Part shown: piece by piece, positions 1 through 9,398 of the stretch | How the letters are laid out: the number at the start of each line of letters is the position of its first letter | How positions within the stretch are numbered: position 1 is the first letter of the stretch | Source: Peltaster fructicola | Taxonomy: Eukaryota; Ascomycota; Dothideomycetes | NCBI GenBank assembly: GCA_001592805.2 | Contig: CP051141.1 | Location: 186,001 to 250,000 of the forward strand | Length of the DNA: 64,000 bases | Direction of reading: 5' to 3' | Made by a program: the position numbers and the translations under genes | Notes under the pieces: generated by a model | Databases searched by the model: none | What the model was told of the DNA's origin: nothing | Seen by the model: only the letters and a program-made list of their open reading frames with translations

Positions 1-1
1 T

Positions 2-73
2 GCCAACGGAGGTGCAGCTGAGCCTGAAGAGGCTGCTGAGCCTGCTGATGCCACTGGCAGAGATGAGCTGTAG
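2..73 (+). CDS. C-terminal end of an ER-resident protein (ends RDEL)
   Basis: The window opens inside an open frame that stops with TAG at 71-73. The visible tail is an acidic Ala/Glu/Pro-rich stretch followed by Gly-Arg-Asp-Glu-Leu. A terminal HDEL/RDEL-type tetrapeptide is the retrieval signal for soluble proteins of the endoplasmic reticulum, so the missing upstream part is probably a lumenal protein. An acidic linker before the signal is usual in protein disulfide isomerases and also occurs in other ER chaperones, so I cannot choose the family. Only 23 codons are present; the frame choice rests on the tail composition and the stop. Confidence 0.55.
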   Translation, partial: ANGGAAEPEEAAEPADATGRDEL

Positions 74-562
74 ATCAAATGAGCAGGATTGTGTACGATA
101 TAGCAAAGCAGCATAATAGACCTTTGGGGCAAATCATGAAGTCTTCCTTCTAGTGAAGTGCACCTAGATGGTTGCACTGAGCAGTATGTATACCCTACCC
201 ACTTGTGCATTCTCCTATGCAAGTTAGGCGAGCTCCTCGAATTGTATTGGTACGATCATCTGCGAGGGGAGGAGCCGCATCAGACGAACATCCGTGGCGC
301 CAACTTCTATTCATTTGCTCCACCACAAACACACTCACTCAGGTAGCGTTAGCATTATATCCTCTCGCAAGCCCACCTGTCACAATGGTCAAGGAGTCTA
401 TTTCTCAGTCTTCAGTAGCTCATGACGTCAATGACCTCGGCCACCGCCTCTTCCGTATGTTAACGCGTCTGTTTCCTTATTTCGCTTACAAGAACAACAC
501 CCCTGTCGTTGCAACGTCTCGACTGCTGTGACCTGTGTGCTGTAATCAGTGCTATTGCAATC
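74..562. other. Intergenic region before the GMC oxidoreductase
   Basis: This holds the 3' flank of the RDEL gene and the promoter and 5' leader of the GMC gene. An ATG at 385 opens a short frame that is not continuous with the oxidoreductase and looks like an upstream ORF. I see nothing else of note. Confidence 0.4.
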
Positions 563-2662
563 ATGGGTCTTGGCTGGATCGCTCTTTCTTTTGTCACATT
601 TTGTTTGGCATGGACACACTCGTTACCGGAGCATCGTCACTCATTACTTGCAATCCCTGGTAACAACTTTGGCCTTCAGGAAAATGCCACCTATGATTAT
701 GTATGATCAAGCGAGCCTAGCTTACGTCGACGACTGACGAACAAGTACAGGTCGTTGTTGGCGGCGGCACCGCTGGACTCGCTGTAGCATATCGTCTCGC
801 AGAGGATGGAACTAAAACTGTAGCGGTCGTGGAAGCTGGAGGTTTCTATGAGAGTGAGAATGGCAACACTTCAGTTGTACCAGCTTACTGCACACTGTAT
901 GGCGCAGTAGCTGTGAACTCGTCCTCACAATATCCTCTTGTCGACTGGGGTTTCGTCACTGAGCCTGAAGAAGGTCTCGGAGGTCGAAGGTTGCACTATG
1001 GTCGCGGCAAGACTCTTGGTGGCTCGTAAGTCCATCCAGATTCCAGGTGCTGGATGACTGACTAGGATCCAGCTCTGCGCAAAACGCTATGATCTACAAC
1101 AGAGGAACGATTGGCTCTTACCAAGCATGGGCTGATCTTGTGGGAGATCAAAGCTGGACCTTCGACAATCTTCTACCCTACTTTGCTCGTGGTATACAGT
1201 ATTCGCCACCTAACACGGCGTTGAGAGCTGCAAATGCCAGTGTCCCACCTCCGGCAGACTCCCGCGCATACAGTAGAAGAGGTGGTCCATTGCAGGTGTC
1301 CTACCCAAACTTCGCTCAAGTCTTCTCAAGCTATGTGGACTTGGCAATGGAGGAATATGGTATACCGTCCCAGCAAGACTTCATCAGCGGTCATCTACTG
1401 GGCAGACAATGGGCGCCATTAACGATTTCTTATCCTGAGGAGGAGCGCAGTTCCTCTGAATCATCATATCTACAAGCAGCGTTTAGAAGTGGAAGGGAGA
1501 ACCTCAAGGTCTACACCCATACTCTGGCCAAGAGAGTGCTCTTCAATGCTAATAAGACTGCTACTGGTGTTGAGGTCGAGACCAGATCCTACCAAAACGG
1601 CAACAAATTCGTTCTCAGGGCTCGCAAGGAAGTCGTTATTTCTGCTGGAGCCTTCCAGTCCCCACAGCTGTTGATGGTGTCTGGCATCGGACCACGTACG
1701 CAGCTCGAGGCACACAACATCACTGTTCTGGCTGATCGACCTGGCGTTGGTACAAATATGCAGGATCACCTCGACTTTGCTCCGATCTTCGAGACTACGA
1801 TACAACGAGGCACCGGCGCAGAAGCCGATCCTAAGGAGGAAACCGATTTCGTGAATCAATATAAAGCCAGTCGCACAGGACCATTGACAAACGCAGGTGT
1901 GGACTTTATCGGCTGGGAGAAGCTTCCTGCAGCGTACAGATCAAACCTCAGCGCGACTGCTCTGGCAGACTTGGCACGCTATCCTGCGGACTGGCCTGAG
2001 ATCGAGTACGAGATCAGTGGTGCGCACCTGGTTGGTACAGATGCCACCAAGCGATACGGCACCATCTTGGCTATCCCAGTGACACCATTCTCGCGAGGTT
2101 GGGTCAACATCTCATCAGCTGATACTAATGATCTTCCACTTGTCAACCCTAATCAGCTTTCGCATCCTACCGACAGGGAGGTCGCCGTACAGGTAGGACG
2201 GTCCTCTCGTACCAGTACTCACTGACCATCACCAGGCATTCAAACGTGCTCGCTCTTTCTTTCAAGCCAAGGCCATACAACCAATCTTGATCGAGGAGTA
2301 TATGCCAGGCGCCAACGTTACAAGCGACCAGGATATCTTAGCATACATCATGGCCAGCAGTTATCAGAACTGGCACGCATCGTGCACATGTTTGTGCGCC
2401 TCGTCAAGTAGTGGTTCTCTGCTGACAACCTTGCAGGTAGAATGGGCATGAAGAACGACACCACGGCAGTCGTAGATTCTCAGGCTCGAGTGATAGGAGT
2501 CCATAACCTTCGGGTGGTTGATGCTTCAGCATTCGCACTATTGCCTCCGGGTCACCCACAAAGCACAGTTTGTGAGTACCTCGTGCTGGACCTTGAACTG
2601 TGCTGATACTGTCAGATTTGGTTGCCGAGAAGATTGCGGCAGATATTCTAGCAGCTGCCTAA
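563..2662 (+). CDS. Secreted GMC-family FAD-dependent oxidoreductase, six exons
   Basis: Exons 563-700, 751-1025, 1073-2192, 2236-2389, 2437-2571 and 2616-2662 join into one 622-residue frame; all five introns are GT-AG and 43-50 nt. The start gives a hydrophobic signal peptide of about 20 residues. The dinucleotide fold follows at once with GGGTAGLA, then a GRGKTLGGSSAQNAMIYNRG segment, and near the end WHASCTCRMG and PPGHPQSTV, the two C-terminal motifs carrying the catalytic His/Asn-type residues of GMC enzymes. The family oxidises alcohols, sugars, choline or aryl alcohols with FAD; the substrate cannot be told here. The signal peptide suggests an extracellular enzyme, for example H2O2-generating aryl-alcohol or glucose oxidase-like. 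The frame continuity across five short introns makes the model reliable. Confidence 0.9.
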
Positions 2663-3073
2663 AGAGAACAATTGCTACGTTGTGGGATACAATAATACAC
2701 TTCGTATTTGAACAGCGTTTGAGACTGTTCTGGACAAGGCTTGGCAGCATGATCGCCCTTCTAGCAAGGTGAAAGTGGCCAAATAATAGTACCTGTCATC
2801 GACGAAGAGCATGCTCTTGCTGAGTAGTCGTTACAGCCGGTTGGAAAAGATCATGCTACTGTCGTCCGTCAAGCATCACCGATGCCCAGCATATTCTTGC
2901 GCACGTCTACCACCTTCGCAGGCTTCGATGATAAAGTTGTACTCTCGAAGGCAATCTTGCTCACTCATCGAGCGCGTTGTCAAGACTGCACCTTTGAAAG
3001 CTCAGGATGTAAGCTGGTGATTATGCTCGATCTAGGCTTCATGCTCTCACAAACTCCAAGATGCAATCTCAGG
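2663..3073. other. Intergenic, between convergent GMC and MFS genes
   Basis: Shared 3' flanks of two convergent genes. Short open frames are present on both strands, but none has protein-like composition or a recognisable domain. No repeat or RNA gene was seen. Confidence 0.4.
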
Positions 3074-5257
3074 TTAAAACTTCTCCATTAGATTTTTGCG
3101 AACAGTCCACATTCGTCCTCGCTTTCCGTAGATGTACATGGGTATCGTGGTCAGGAGACAAGCAAGCTGAATGGCACCAATGGCGATAAAAACAGTCTTA
3201 CTGCCGTCGTCTTGTAGCCATGTATTGAAGAACAAGCTCCAGACCAGGCCATGCAGGATGTTCTTGCTGAAGTTCAGCGTAACCAGCGCTTCTCCGGCAT
3301 ACTGTCTGTAAGAATCGACTGCGAACGTGATCGATGTGGTCGAACCCAGAGAGCAACCAAACGATATGATGCCAAAGAAGATCGTTGGCACGATCCAGGC
3401 GTCCCGTTCGGCGACACTCCAGCCATAGCCCATTAGGCCGATCACTGTAGTGATAGCGATAGGGATAGCCATGATCAGTCGAAACTCCGGCTCGTAGACA
3501 CCACCATTCTTTCTTGCCAACCATTGTACCAGAACATCAGATACTTTTCCGGCAACAGCGGTGCCGAGGACACCACCAACGAATGGCGAGATGTAGACCA
3601 GGCCGACTTGTAAGGCAGTGAAGTTGTAGCTCTCACGATTCTCGTAAATGACAGCCACGGACTCTGAGAGAACTATCAGCCAACCGATCGAAAGTGCATA
3701 TACCAAAGCACTCCACAGAATGCTGGGATATGCGAACAGAATAAAAGGCCTCATGGCTACCTTGAACCAGTTGTCGTGGGTGAGACGTCCAGAATATGGC
3801 TTGAGCTGTTGTACAAATGACTTAGGATCTGCAACAGCCATAGCCTTGGTGTATGGGTTGCCTTGAGGTGTGGAATGGCCACTTTCAAGATCGTGGGCAG
3901 AGTTGGGCACTGTCTCAGTGCCTGCAGGCCTGATGTAGTCTCCTGTATTCGTTGACTCCACAGCATCTTGTGTCTGTTGTCGTTCGATCCCGCTCATAGT
4001 GTCCTCTGCCATCGCAGGCTGTTCCCCTTCTGCAGTCAAAGACGCTGCTTTGACATCAGAACTGGTGGTCGACTCGCTTACAGAGTTCTGCTTCTCCTTC
4101 TCGTTCTGCTGCTCACCAATGGAGTTCTGCTTCTCGTTGACGTCCTCTTGCTCATTGACAGATTGATTCCTAAAGTGTGCATGCTTGGCAGCTCTCCGTT
4201 TTGCTATCGTTGAGCTATCAAACGCCACAGGTGGAAGCTGTAGAGGCTCGCCTTGAAGCTTCTCCATGCCCTTGACGAGCTTGTGGTGCGGATTTGATGG
4301 CTTCCTCCTGCTACGAGGAATCGGGCTTCTATCCCAGAACGTCTCGGGCACGAAGAAGAAGAGTAGGATGCCGGCAAATCCAACGATAATCGCAATGATC
4401 CAGAACACCCATCGCCAACCGAGACTCTGAATGATGATAGCGCTGATGAGAGGAACAAGATTCTTGCCACCGAGAAGAAGTAAGGTGTAGATGCCCAAGC
4501 GATACGCTTTCTCGTGCAGGAAGTAGATCTCAGCAATGCTGGCGCTCGGCAGACACTCTACTGATGAGACTGCGAAGCCCATAAAAATGCGCGCAACGAC
4601 GAGCGATGCAAAGTTCGGTGACAGTGCACACCAAACGTTCGCCAACACGAAGCACATGGCGGCAGCCAGATAGACAGGACGTTTGCCGTACAGAATGGCG
4701 GTTGGTGACAACACGACGGAGCCTAGACCAAGGCCCATCATGTACAGACCAGTTGTGAGGGCGACCTGTGGCACGGTGACGTTGAGATCTGTAGCCACTT
4801 GACTGAAGCCAGCTGCGAGGACCGGTGTCATGCCTCCTCCCAGCATACAGTACAGACCCAGGGAAATGAGAGCCAGGTCTCGACGCAGAACAGGCCAATT
4901 CAGCGGGTCGTTGGCTGAATCGGTGGGTTGCGGCTCCAAGATGAACTTCCCATCTGCAGTCTTCTTCTTCTCGGGTGTTCGAGGTGTTCTGAGGTGACTG
5001 AATATGCTTGATCGAGCAGATAGAGGTGGTGTTGCCATAGGCAGGGACGATGAAGAGGTACGAGCAGGCGTCTGCTCCAGACCAAGCGGTGCGTTATACT
5101 GATTGACCTTCGATAGCAGGAGGACTGAACCTGGCACTTCGTCCGTCTCTTTGTCGTTGAGTATCCCAAGACTCCATTTCTCTGGTCGTTGATCGGTAGC
5201 TGCAGCACGAGACGGCTCTGCTGAGCTGCGCTGAGCTCGACGTGATAACTTGAACAT
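3074..5257 (-). CDS. MFS transporter, DHA1 class, Hol1-like
   Basis: A single exon encodes 727 residues. The N-terminal 110 residues are cytosolic and include the KWSLGILNDKETDEVPGSVL block typical of Hol1-like fungal MFS proteins. Six transmembrane segments follow, with the motif-A-like loop LYGKRPVYLA and the conserved NLVPLISA stretch after EIYFLHEKAYRLG. A long charged central loop of about 170 residues, rich in Glu, Gln, Asn and Lys and with short internal repeats (NEKQNS, EKEKQNS), separates it from a second block of six segments. Members of this class are plasma-membrane drug:H+ antiporters or cation/polyamine carriers; the substrate is not predictable. The start ATG is at 5257-5255; an internal Met at about residue 74 is a possible alternative. 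Confidence 0.88.
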   Translation of the reverse strand: MFKLSRRAQRSSAEPSRAAATDQRPEKWSLGILNDKETDEVPGSVLLLSKVNQYNAPLGLEQTPARTSSSSLPMATPPLSARSSIFSHLRTPRTPEKKKTADGKFILEPQPTDSANDPLNWPVLRRDLALISLGLYCMLGGGMTPVLAAGFSQVATDLNVTVPQVALTTGLYMMGLGLGSVVLSPTAILYGKRPVYLAAAMCFVLANVWCALSPNFASLVVARIFMGFAVSSVECLPSASIAEIYFLHEKAYRLGIYTLLLLGGKNLVPLISAIIIQSLGWRWVFWIIAIIVGFAGILLFFFVPETFWDRSPIPRSRRKPSNPHHKLVKGMEKLQGEPLQLPPVAFDSSTIAKRRAAKHAHFRNQSVNEQEDVNEKQNSIGEQQNEKEKQNSVSESTTSSDVKAASLTAEGEQPAMAEDTMSGIERQQTQDAVESTNTGDYIRPAGTETVPNSAHDLESGHSTPQGNPYTKAMAVADPKSFVQQLKPYSGRLTHDNWFKVAMRPFILFAYPSILWSALVYALSIGWLIVLSESVAVIYENRESYNFTALQVGLVYISPFVGGVLGTAVAGKVSDVLVQWLARKNGGVYEPEFRLIMAIPIAITTVIGLMGYGWSVAERDAWIVPTIFFGIISFGCSLGSTTSITFAVDSYRQYAGEALVTLNFSKNILHGLVWSLFFNTWLQDDGSKTVFIAIGAIQLACLLTTIPMYIYGKRGRMWTVRKNLMEKF

Positions 5258-5906
5258 TGCGATCGTCCTTCTCTTTGCAAATTGTGATGGGTGATTCCTG
5301 GTTGTCCTCCTGTTCGCAAGTCAAGGCACGTGCTCTCAACCTAGCGATGTGGCTGTTGATGCCACAGGTGAGGAATGCTCATGGGCAGGATAGCAGTATA
5401 AGATCAAAGAGATCGGCTGCGCCTTGCACAAGATAGAATGAGGGCGAAGAAGGCATCCTGAAGGATTAATTATATCCCAGCCCACATGACATATGGCGGT
5501 TACAGGATAGGATGGGCGAATGTGTGGGTGCGTTGGTGGTGATGTCTGGTGATCGAGTGAGACAGCAGCTTGTGGTCAGCAGCAGCGCGATAGCCACCTG
5601 GATTGTGTCATGTCAACCAGACCTCGCGTGAATCATCCACTTGCCAAGACCTGTCGCCAAGATTGTTATCCTTGCTTTGCTTCGCCAAAGCATAGCTCCT
5701 GGATGCCGCCTGTTGCTATATCAAGGACCTGCTGTTAATCTAAGTGACAGGGCGAAGGATGCGAGCTACATGTTTCGCTTCGTAGCGAGAATGCGCTCAG
5801 CCCTCTGCCTCAGCTCAGCTTTGATACTTCAACGCCGCAACTGCACTCGGGGTGCTCGTTGGCCCCTACGAGACATGCACGTCGTCTGAGGAGATCACCG
5901 GGAAAG
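5258..5906. other. Divergent promoter region, MFS transporter and hydrolase
   Basis: About 650 bases between head-to-head genes. It should contain both promoters and 5' leaders. I see no convincing TATA box, repeat or RNA gene; the open frames inside lack protein-like sequence. Confidence 0.4.
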
Positions 5907-6698
5907 ATGGCTACGCAGAGTGCACCGTTAGCCTTTTCCGAGTTCAACACTGATGCCTTGAGCAGCGTCGTACTTATACACGGTGCATTCGACAACAGCA
6001 CCTCATGGGACTGTGTGAGACCTCATTTGAACGACTATCACCTATTAGTGCCGGATCTTCCAGCCCATGGTCGTTCACGGAAAGCATTTCCATCATTCTC
6101 GACCATACAAGCCGCTGACAAGATCGCCGATGTTGTCCGCAGGCATGGCAAGAATGGCAAAGCACGCATCGTAGGCCTGAGTCTCGGCTCCCATGTCGCT
6201 CTGCAAATCATCACACGGCATCCGGAAGTTGTTGACGATGATGCACTGTTGACAGGCTACAACATCTGGTCAGAAGTAAACAGCGGCGTTTTTGCAAGCC
6301 TAGGCTGGTTGGGCGCTCGTGTTGGTGACCTCGTGCCAGCATCTAAAGCAGCACAAGAAACTCGACGAGACGCCGATGGTTGTCTGCATCTACCACAGCC
6401 ATGGTCCTTCTGGAAAGAGCTTGCTGGTATCATCTGTACAGAGGCTTGGCCGCAGCCATGGCCTGCCCGGACGCTGATCATTGCTGCTGGTGATGGTGGA
6501 CCTGCTCCTGTGACGGATCGACCTGGTTCTGCGCGAAAACTTCGCGATATCGGGCTTCAAGGTAATGCTGAGACCGTGGCGGTTTGGAACGACAAGATTA
6601 CGCATCCTTGGCCGATTGAAAAGCCAGAGCTGTTTGCAGAGACCACCCTGGCTTGGTTTCAACGAGAGCCATTGCCAGAAGGCTTCGTCAAGCTATGA
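5907..6698 (+). CDS. Alpha/beta-hydrolase fold protein
   Basis: An intron-free 263-residue protein. VVLIHGAF gives the strand-turn with the oxyanion HG motif, DLPAHGRS follows the next strand, and GLSLGS is the nucleophile elbow with the catalytic Ser. The late strand TLIIAAGDGG offers an acid position and THPWPIEKPELF supplies the catalytic His, so the triad looks complete. The cap region is Trp/Pro-rich. Such small single-domain hydrolases act as esterases, lactonases or C-C bond hydrolases; no substrate can be named. The reading frame stays open upstream to a TTG, but the first ATG is at 5907, which places the HG motif about 25 residues in, as normal for the family. Confidence 0.82.
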   Translation: MATQSAPLAFSEFNTDALSSVVLIHGAFDNSTSWDCVRPHLNDYHLLVPDLPAHGRSRKAFPSFSTIQAADKIADVVRRHGKNGKARIVGLSLGSHVALQIITRHPEVVDDDALLTGYNIWSEVNSGVFASLGWLGARVGDLVPASKAAQETRRDADGCLHLPQPWSFWKELAGIICTEAWPQPWPARTLIIAAGDGGPAPVTDRPGSARKLRDIGLQGNAETVAVWNDKITHPWPIEKPELFAETTLAWFQREPLPEGFVKL

Positions 6699-7146
6699 AC
6701 CCTGCACGCGGCCGACACCGTCATGCCTGGTGAAGTTCGGCGAGCTTCACTTCATCAGGTACACCTGTGAGGTGTTGCATTCCGAGACATACTAGTACAG
6801 GGAAAGCTAAAGACCTCGACCACAGCGACTGAGACTGGCTGGTCACCACCGACATACCTCTTTGCTTCGATCTTGCATTCGGCATGTGCGAATTCCTCGC
6901 AATAACACAGATATCTCAACCAGTTTGCCCATACTGTTCTGTGTCCCTCAAGGATCTGGTTGGATCTCATGGTGTCGATCTGACAGATGGCACTACACCA
7001 AAAATAGTATACCGATCAATCTCAGATGATGTCACTGGCAGCACGAGTCTCGATTGTCGCGCACATCCAATGCATACTAGCATCGAGCGCCTTTCACTCA
7101 CTGCGACCTCCCTGAGCAATCAAGAGGAACGGTCGTATCTCTTCTC
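6699..7146. other. Intergenic, upstream of photolyase
   Basis: Promoter region and 5' leader of the photolyase gene plus the 3' flank of the hydrolase. No specific element recognised. Confidence 0.35.
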
Positions 7147-9012
7147 ATGCGTCGTACATCGCGACGGCTCCAGATCAGCGCTCCTTTGTTCAAACAACAC
7201 CCTCCACGTTCCGGCTTCCGCACGTCCTTCTACTCTACACAGTCAACAAGAACAATGGTACCGAAGCGAAAAGCAACCTCTCCCGTGCGACCGCCTCCCT
7301 CGAAGAAGCGCGAACTCACAAACGATGGCGAGCGCGATGAGGAGAAGTATGGCATCGTCCGACGACAGTTCTACCCACCAGAGATGAGCAACGAGCGCTG
7401 CGCACAGTACAATAGCGGCGAGATACCTAAGCCCATGGACATCCTCACCAAGCTGATTGCTGAGACTCAGAAAGAGCGGGAGAAGATTGCGGTGGGTGAC
7501 GCTGTCGTGCATTGGTACAAGCGAGATCTGCGACAGACAGACAACCATGCGCTGAGCTTGGCATCGAAGAAGGCGAAGAGCAAGGGTGTGCCGCTCATAT
7601 GCATGTATATCTTGAGTCCGGAGGACTTCGATGCGCATCTCACTTGTCGTGTGCGTGTGGACTTTGAGCTCAGGACGCTGGCGCTGCTGAAGGAGGACCT
7701 TGCCGAGAAGAACATTCCGCTGTACATCACGACCATTGAGAAACGCAAGGATGTTCCCGGTCACATACTTGAGAAATGCAAGGAGTGGAACGCGAAGCAC
7801 ATCTTCTGCAACCTCGAATACGAGGTGGATGAGCTGCGTCGAGAGGTCAAGCTCATCAAGGCATGTCTGAAAGATGGTATCAACTTTACAGCTTGTCACG
7901 ACGATGTGGTTGTACCTCCCGGTGCATTGGCGACAGGCGCCGGAAAACAGTTCTCAGTCTACTCGCCTTGGTTCAAAGCATGGATACGCTACCTTCACGC
8001 GCACTCTAATCTCTTGGAAGAATACGCCGCACCAACGTCAAATCCATCATCAGCGAAGGTGACCTACAAGGTGATCTTCGAGTCCACGATACCCGCTGCG
8101 CCTAGTAACAAAGACCTCAGCAAGGAAGATCAAGAGAGATATGCAAGCTTATGGCCTGCAGGCGAGCAGGAGGCGCAGACACGGCTTCAGAAGTTCCTCG
8201 ATAGCAACGTAAAGAAATACAAGGAGAGTCGCAATTTGCCAGCTGCTAATGGCACTGCTGTCTTATCGGTGCATTTCAGTACTGGCACGCTTGCTGCCAG
8301 GAACGCGATTCGTGCTGCGCGCAACAAGAACAGCACGAAAAACCTGGACGGCGGTGAGCAAGGCATCCAGACCTGGATCTCAGAAGTGGCCTGGAGAGAC
8401 TTCTATAAGCACGTTCTTGCCAATTGGCCCTACGTCTGCATGAACAAGCCCTTCAAATATGAGTACACGGACATACGATGGGAGTACAATATGGAGCAAT
8501 TCGACGCTTGGTGCAATGGTCGAACAGGCTTTCCGATCGTGGACGCAGCAATGAGACAAGTCCAAGGAATGGCGTATATGCACAACCGATGTCGGATGAT
8601 TACAGCGTCTTTCCTCGCTAAGGATCTCCTTCTCGACTGGCGCATGGGCGAGCGGTTTTTCATGGAGCATCTGATCGATGGAGACTTTGCGAGCAACAAT
8701 GGCGGCTGGGGTTTCAGTGCCAGCACAGGTGTTGATCCTCAGCCGTTCTTCAGGATCTTCAACCCTCTCCTACAGAGCGAGAAGTTCGACCCAGATGGTG
8801 TGTATATCAGGAAGTGGGTTCCAGAGCTGGCGAACATCCAGGGCAAGGCTATACATGATCCGTATGGCAGAGGAGCCGCGAAAGAAGCTGAAAAGGCTGG
8901 CTATCCCAAGCCTATTGTTGACCACAAGGTGTGTCGAGAACGATGTCTTGCAAGATACAAGGAAGGGCTAGGAAGGAGTACAGCCAATGTAGGAGGCGGC
9001 GTGCATAATTGA
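7147..9012 (+). CDS. PHR1: Class I CPD photolyase with mitochondrial presequence
   Basis: A 621-residue intron-free protein of the cryptochrome/photolyase family, which splits UV-induced cyclobutane pyrimidine dimers with blue-light energy using FADH- and an antenna chromophore. The Rossmann-like antenna domain begins at about residue 117 with VVHWYKRDLRQTDNHAL. The FAD domain shows WISEVAWRDFYKHVL, TGFPIVDAAMRQVQGMAYMH, NRCRMITASFLAKDLLLDWR and DGDFASNNGGW, all diagnostic. The first 36 residues are rich in Arg, Ser and hydrophobics with no acidic residue, like a mitochondrial presequence; Met37 (7255) starts a Lys/Arg-rich stretch (PKRKATSPVRPPPSKKRE) like a nuclear signal. Yeast Phr1 works in nucleus and mitochondria, so two starts are plausible. 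The ATG at 7147 is the first in frame. Confidence 0.95.
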   Translation: MRRTSRRLQISAPLFKQHPPRSGFRTSFYSTQSTRTMVPKRKATSPVRPPPSKKRELTNDGERDEEKYGIVRRQFYPPEMSNERCAQYNSGEIPKPMDILTKLIAETQKEREKIAVGDAVVHWYKRDLRQTDNHALSLASKKAKSKGVPLICMYILSPEDFDAHLTCRVRVDFELRTLALLKEDLAEKNIPLYITTIEKRKDVPGHILEKCKEWNAKHIFCNLEYEVDELRREVKLIKACLKDGINFTACHDDVVVPPGALATGAGKQFSVYSPWFKAWIRYLHAHSNLLEEYAAPTSNPSSAKVTYKVIFESTIPAAPSNKDLSKEDQERYASLWPAGEQEAQTRLQKFLDSNVKKYKESRNLPAANGTAVLSVHFSTGTLAARNAIRAARNKNSTKNLDGGEQGIQTWISEVAWRDFYKHVLANWPYVCMNKPFKYEYTDIRWEYNMEQFDAWCNGRTGFPIVDAAMRQVQGMAYMHNRCRMITASFLAKDLLLDWRMGERFFMEHLIDGDFASNNGGWGFSASTGVDPQPFFRIFNPLLQSEKFDPDGVYIRKWVPELANIQGKAIHDPYGRGAAKEAEKAGYPKPIVDHKVCRERCLARYKEGLGRSTANVGGGVHN

Positions 9013-9398
9013 AGCAAACCTTTTATCAAGTGACACTGCGCGGATAGTCACTCGACAATCGCACTTTGCTTCACATGCAGGAAGTCCGTATTGATATATA
9101 TCTGTGGCCTTGACAGGCAACGCACGCTGCCCACTCTCTGCCGCAAATCTACTTGCACATAATATTGTGAGCAGGCGCAGTCCCTGCAGATCAGCGCGCC
9201 ACTAGAATCGAAATCTGCGAGAAAGCACTTCGTCTATACATATGACTGTTCGAGGTACAGTAGTTCTACGCATTGACACAGTAAGTCACTCCAGCACATG
9301 GAAGAATCTCTTCGAATCTTGCTGTTCGCATTTGTTTGTGCGTCTCATAGAGCTCATACCTATCCTGCAGACTGCGCGTCATCTGCATAACTGCAATC
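9013..9398. other. Intergenic and 5' leader of the helicase gene
   Basis: Contains a possible 5'-UTR intron with a strong donor, GTAAGT at 9281, and an acceptor CTGCAG ending at 9370. Splicing it does not create a coding extension in frame with the helicase ATG at 9399, so it would be untranslated. Confidence 0.4.

Noticed and set aside
7243-7899. A 218-codon open frame antisense to the photolyase
   Set aside because: It lies wholly inside a certain gene, with no motif and the composition expected from reading a coding sequence backwards.
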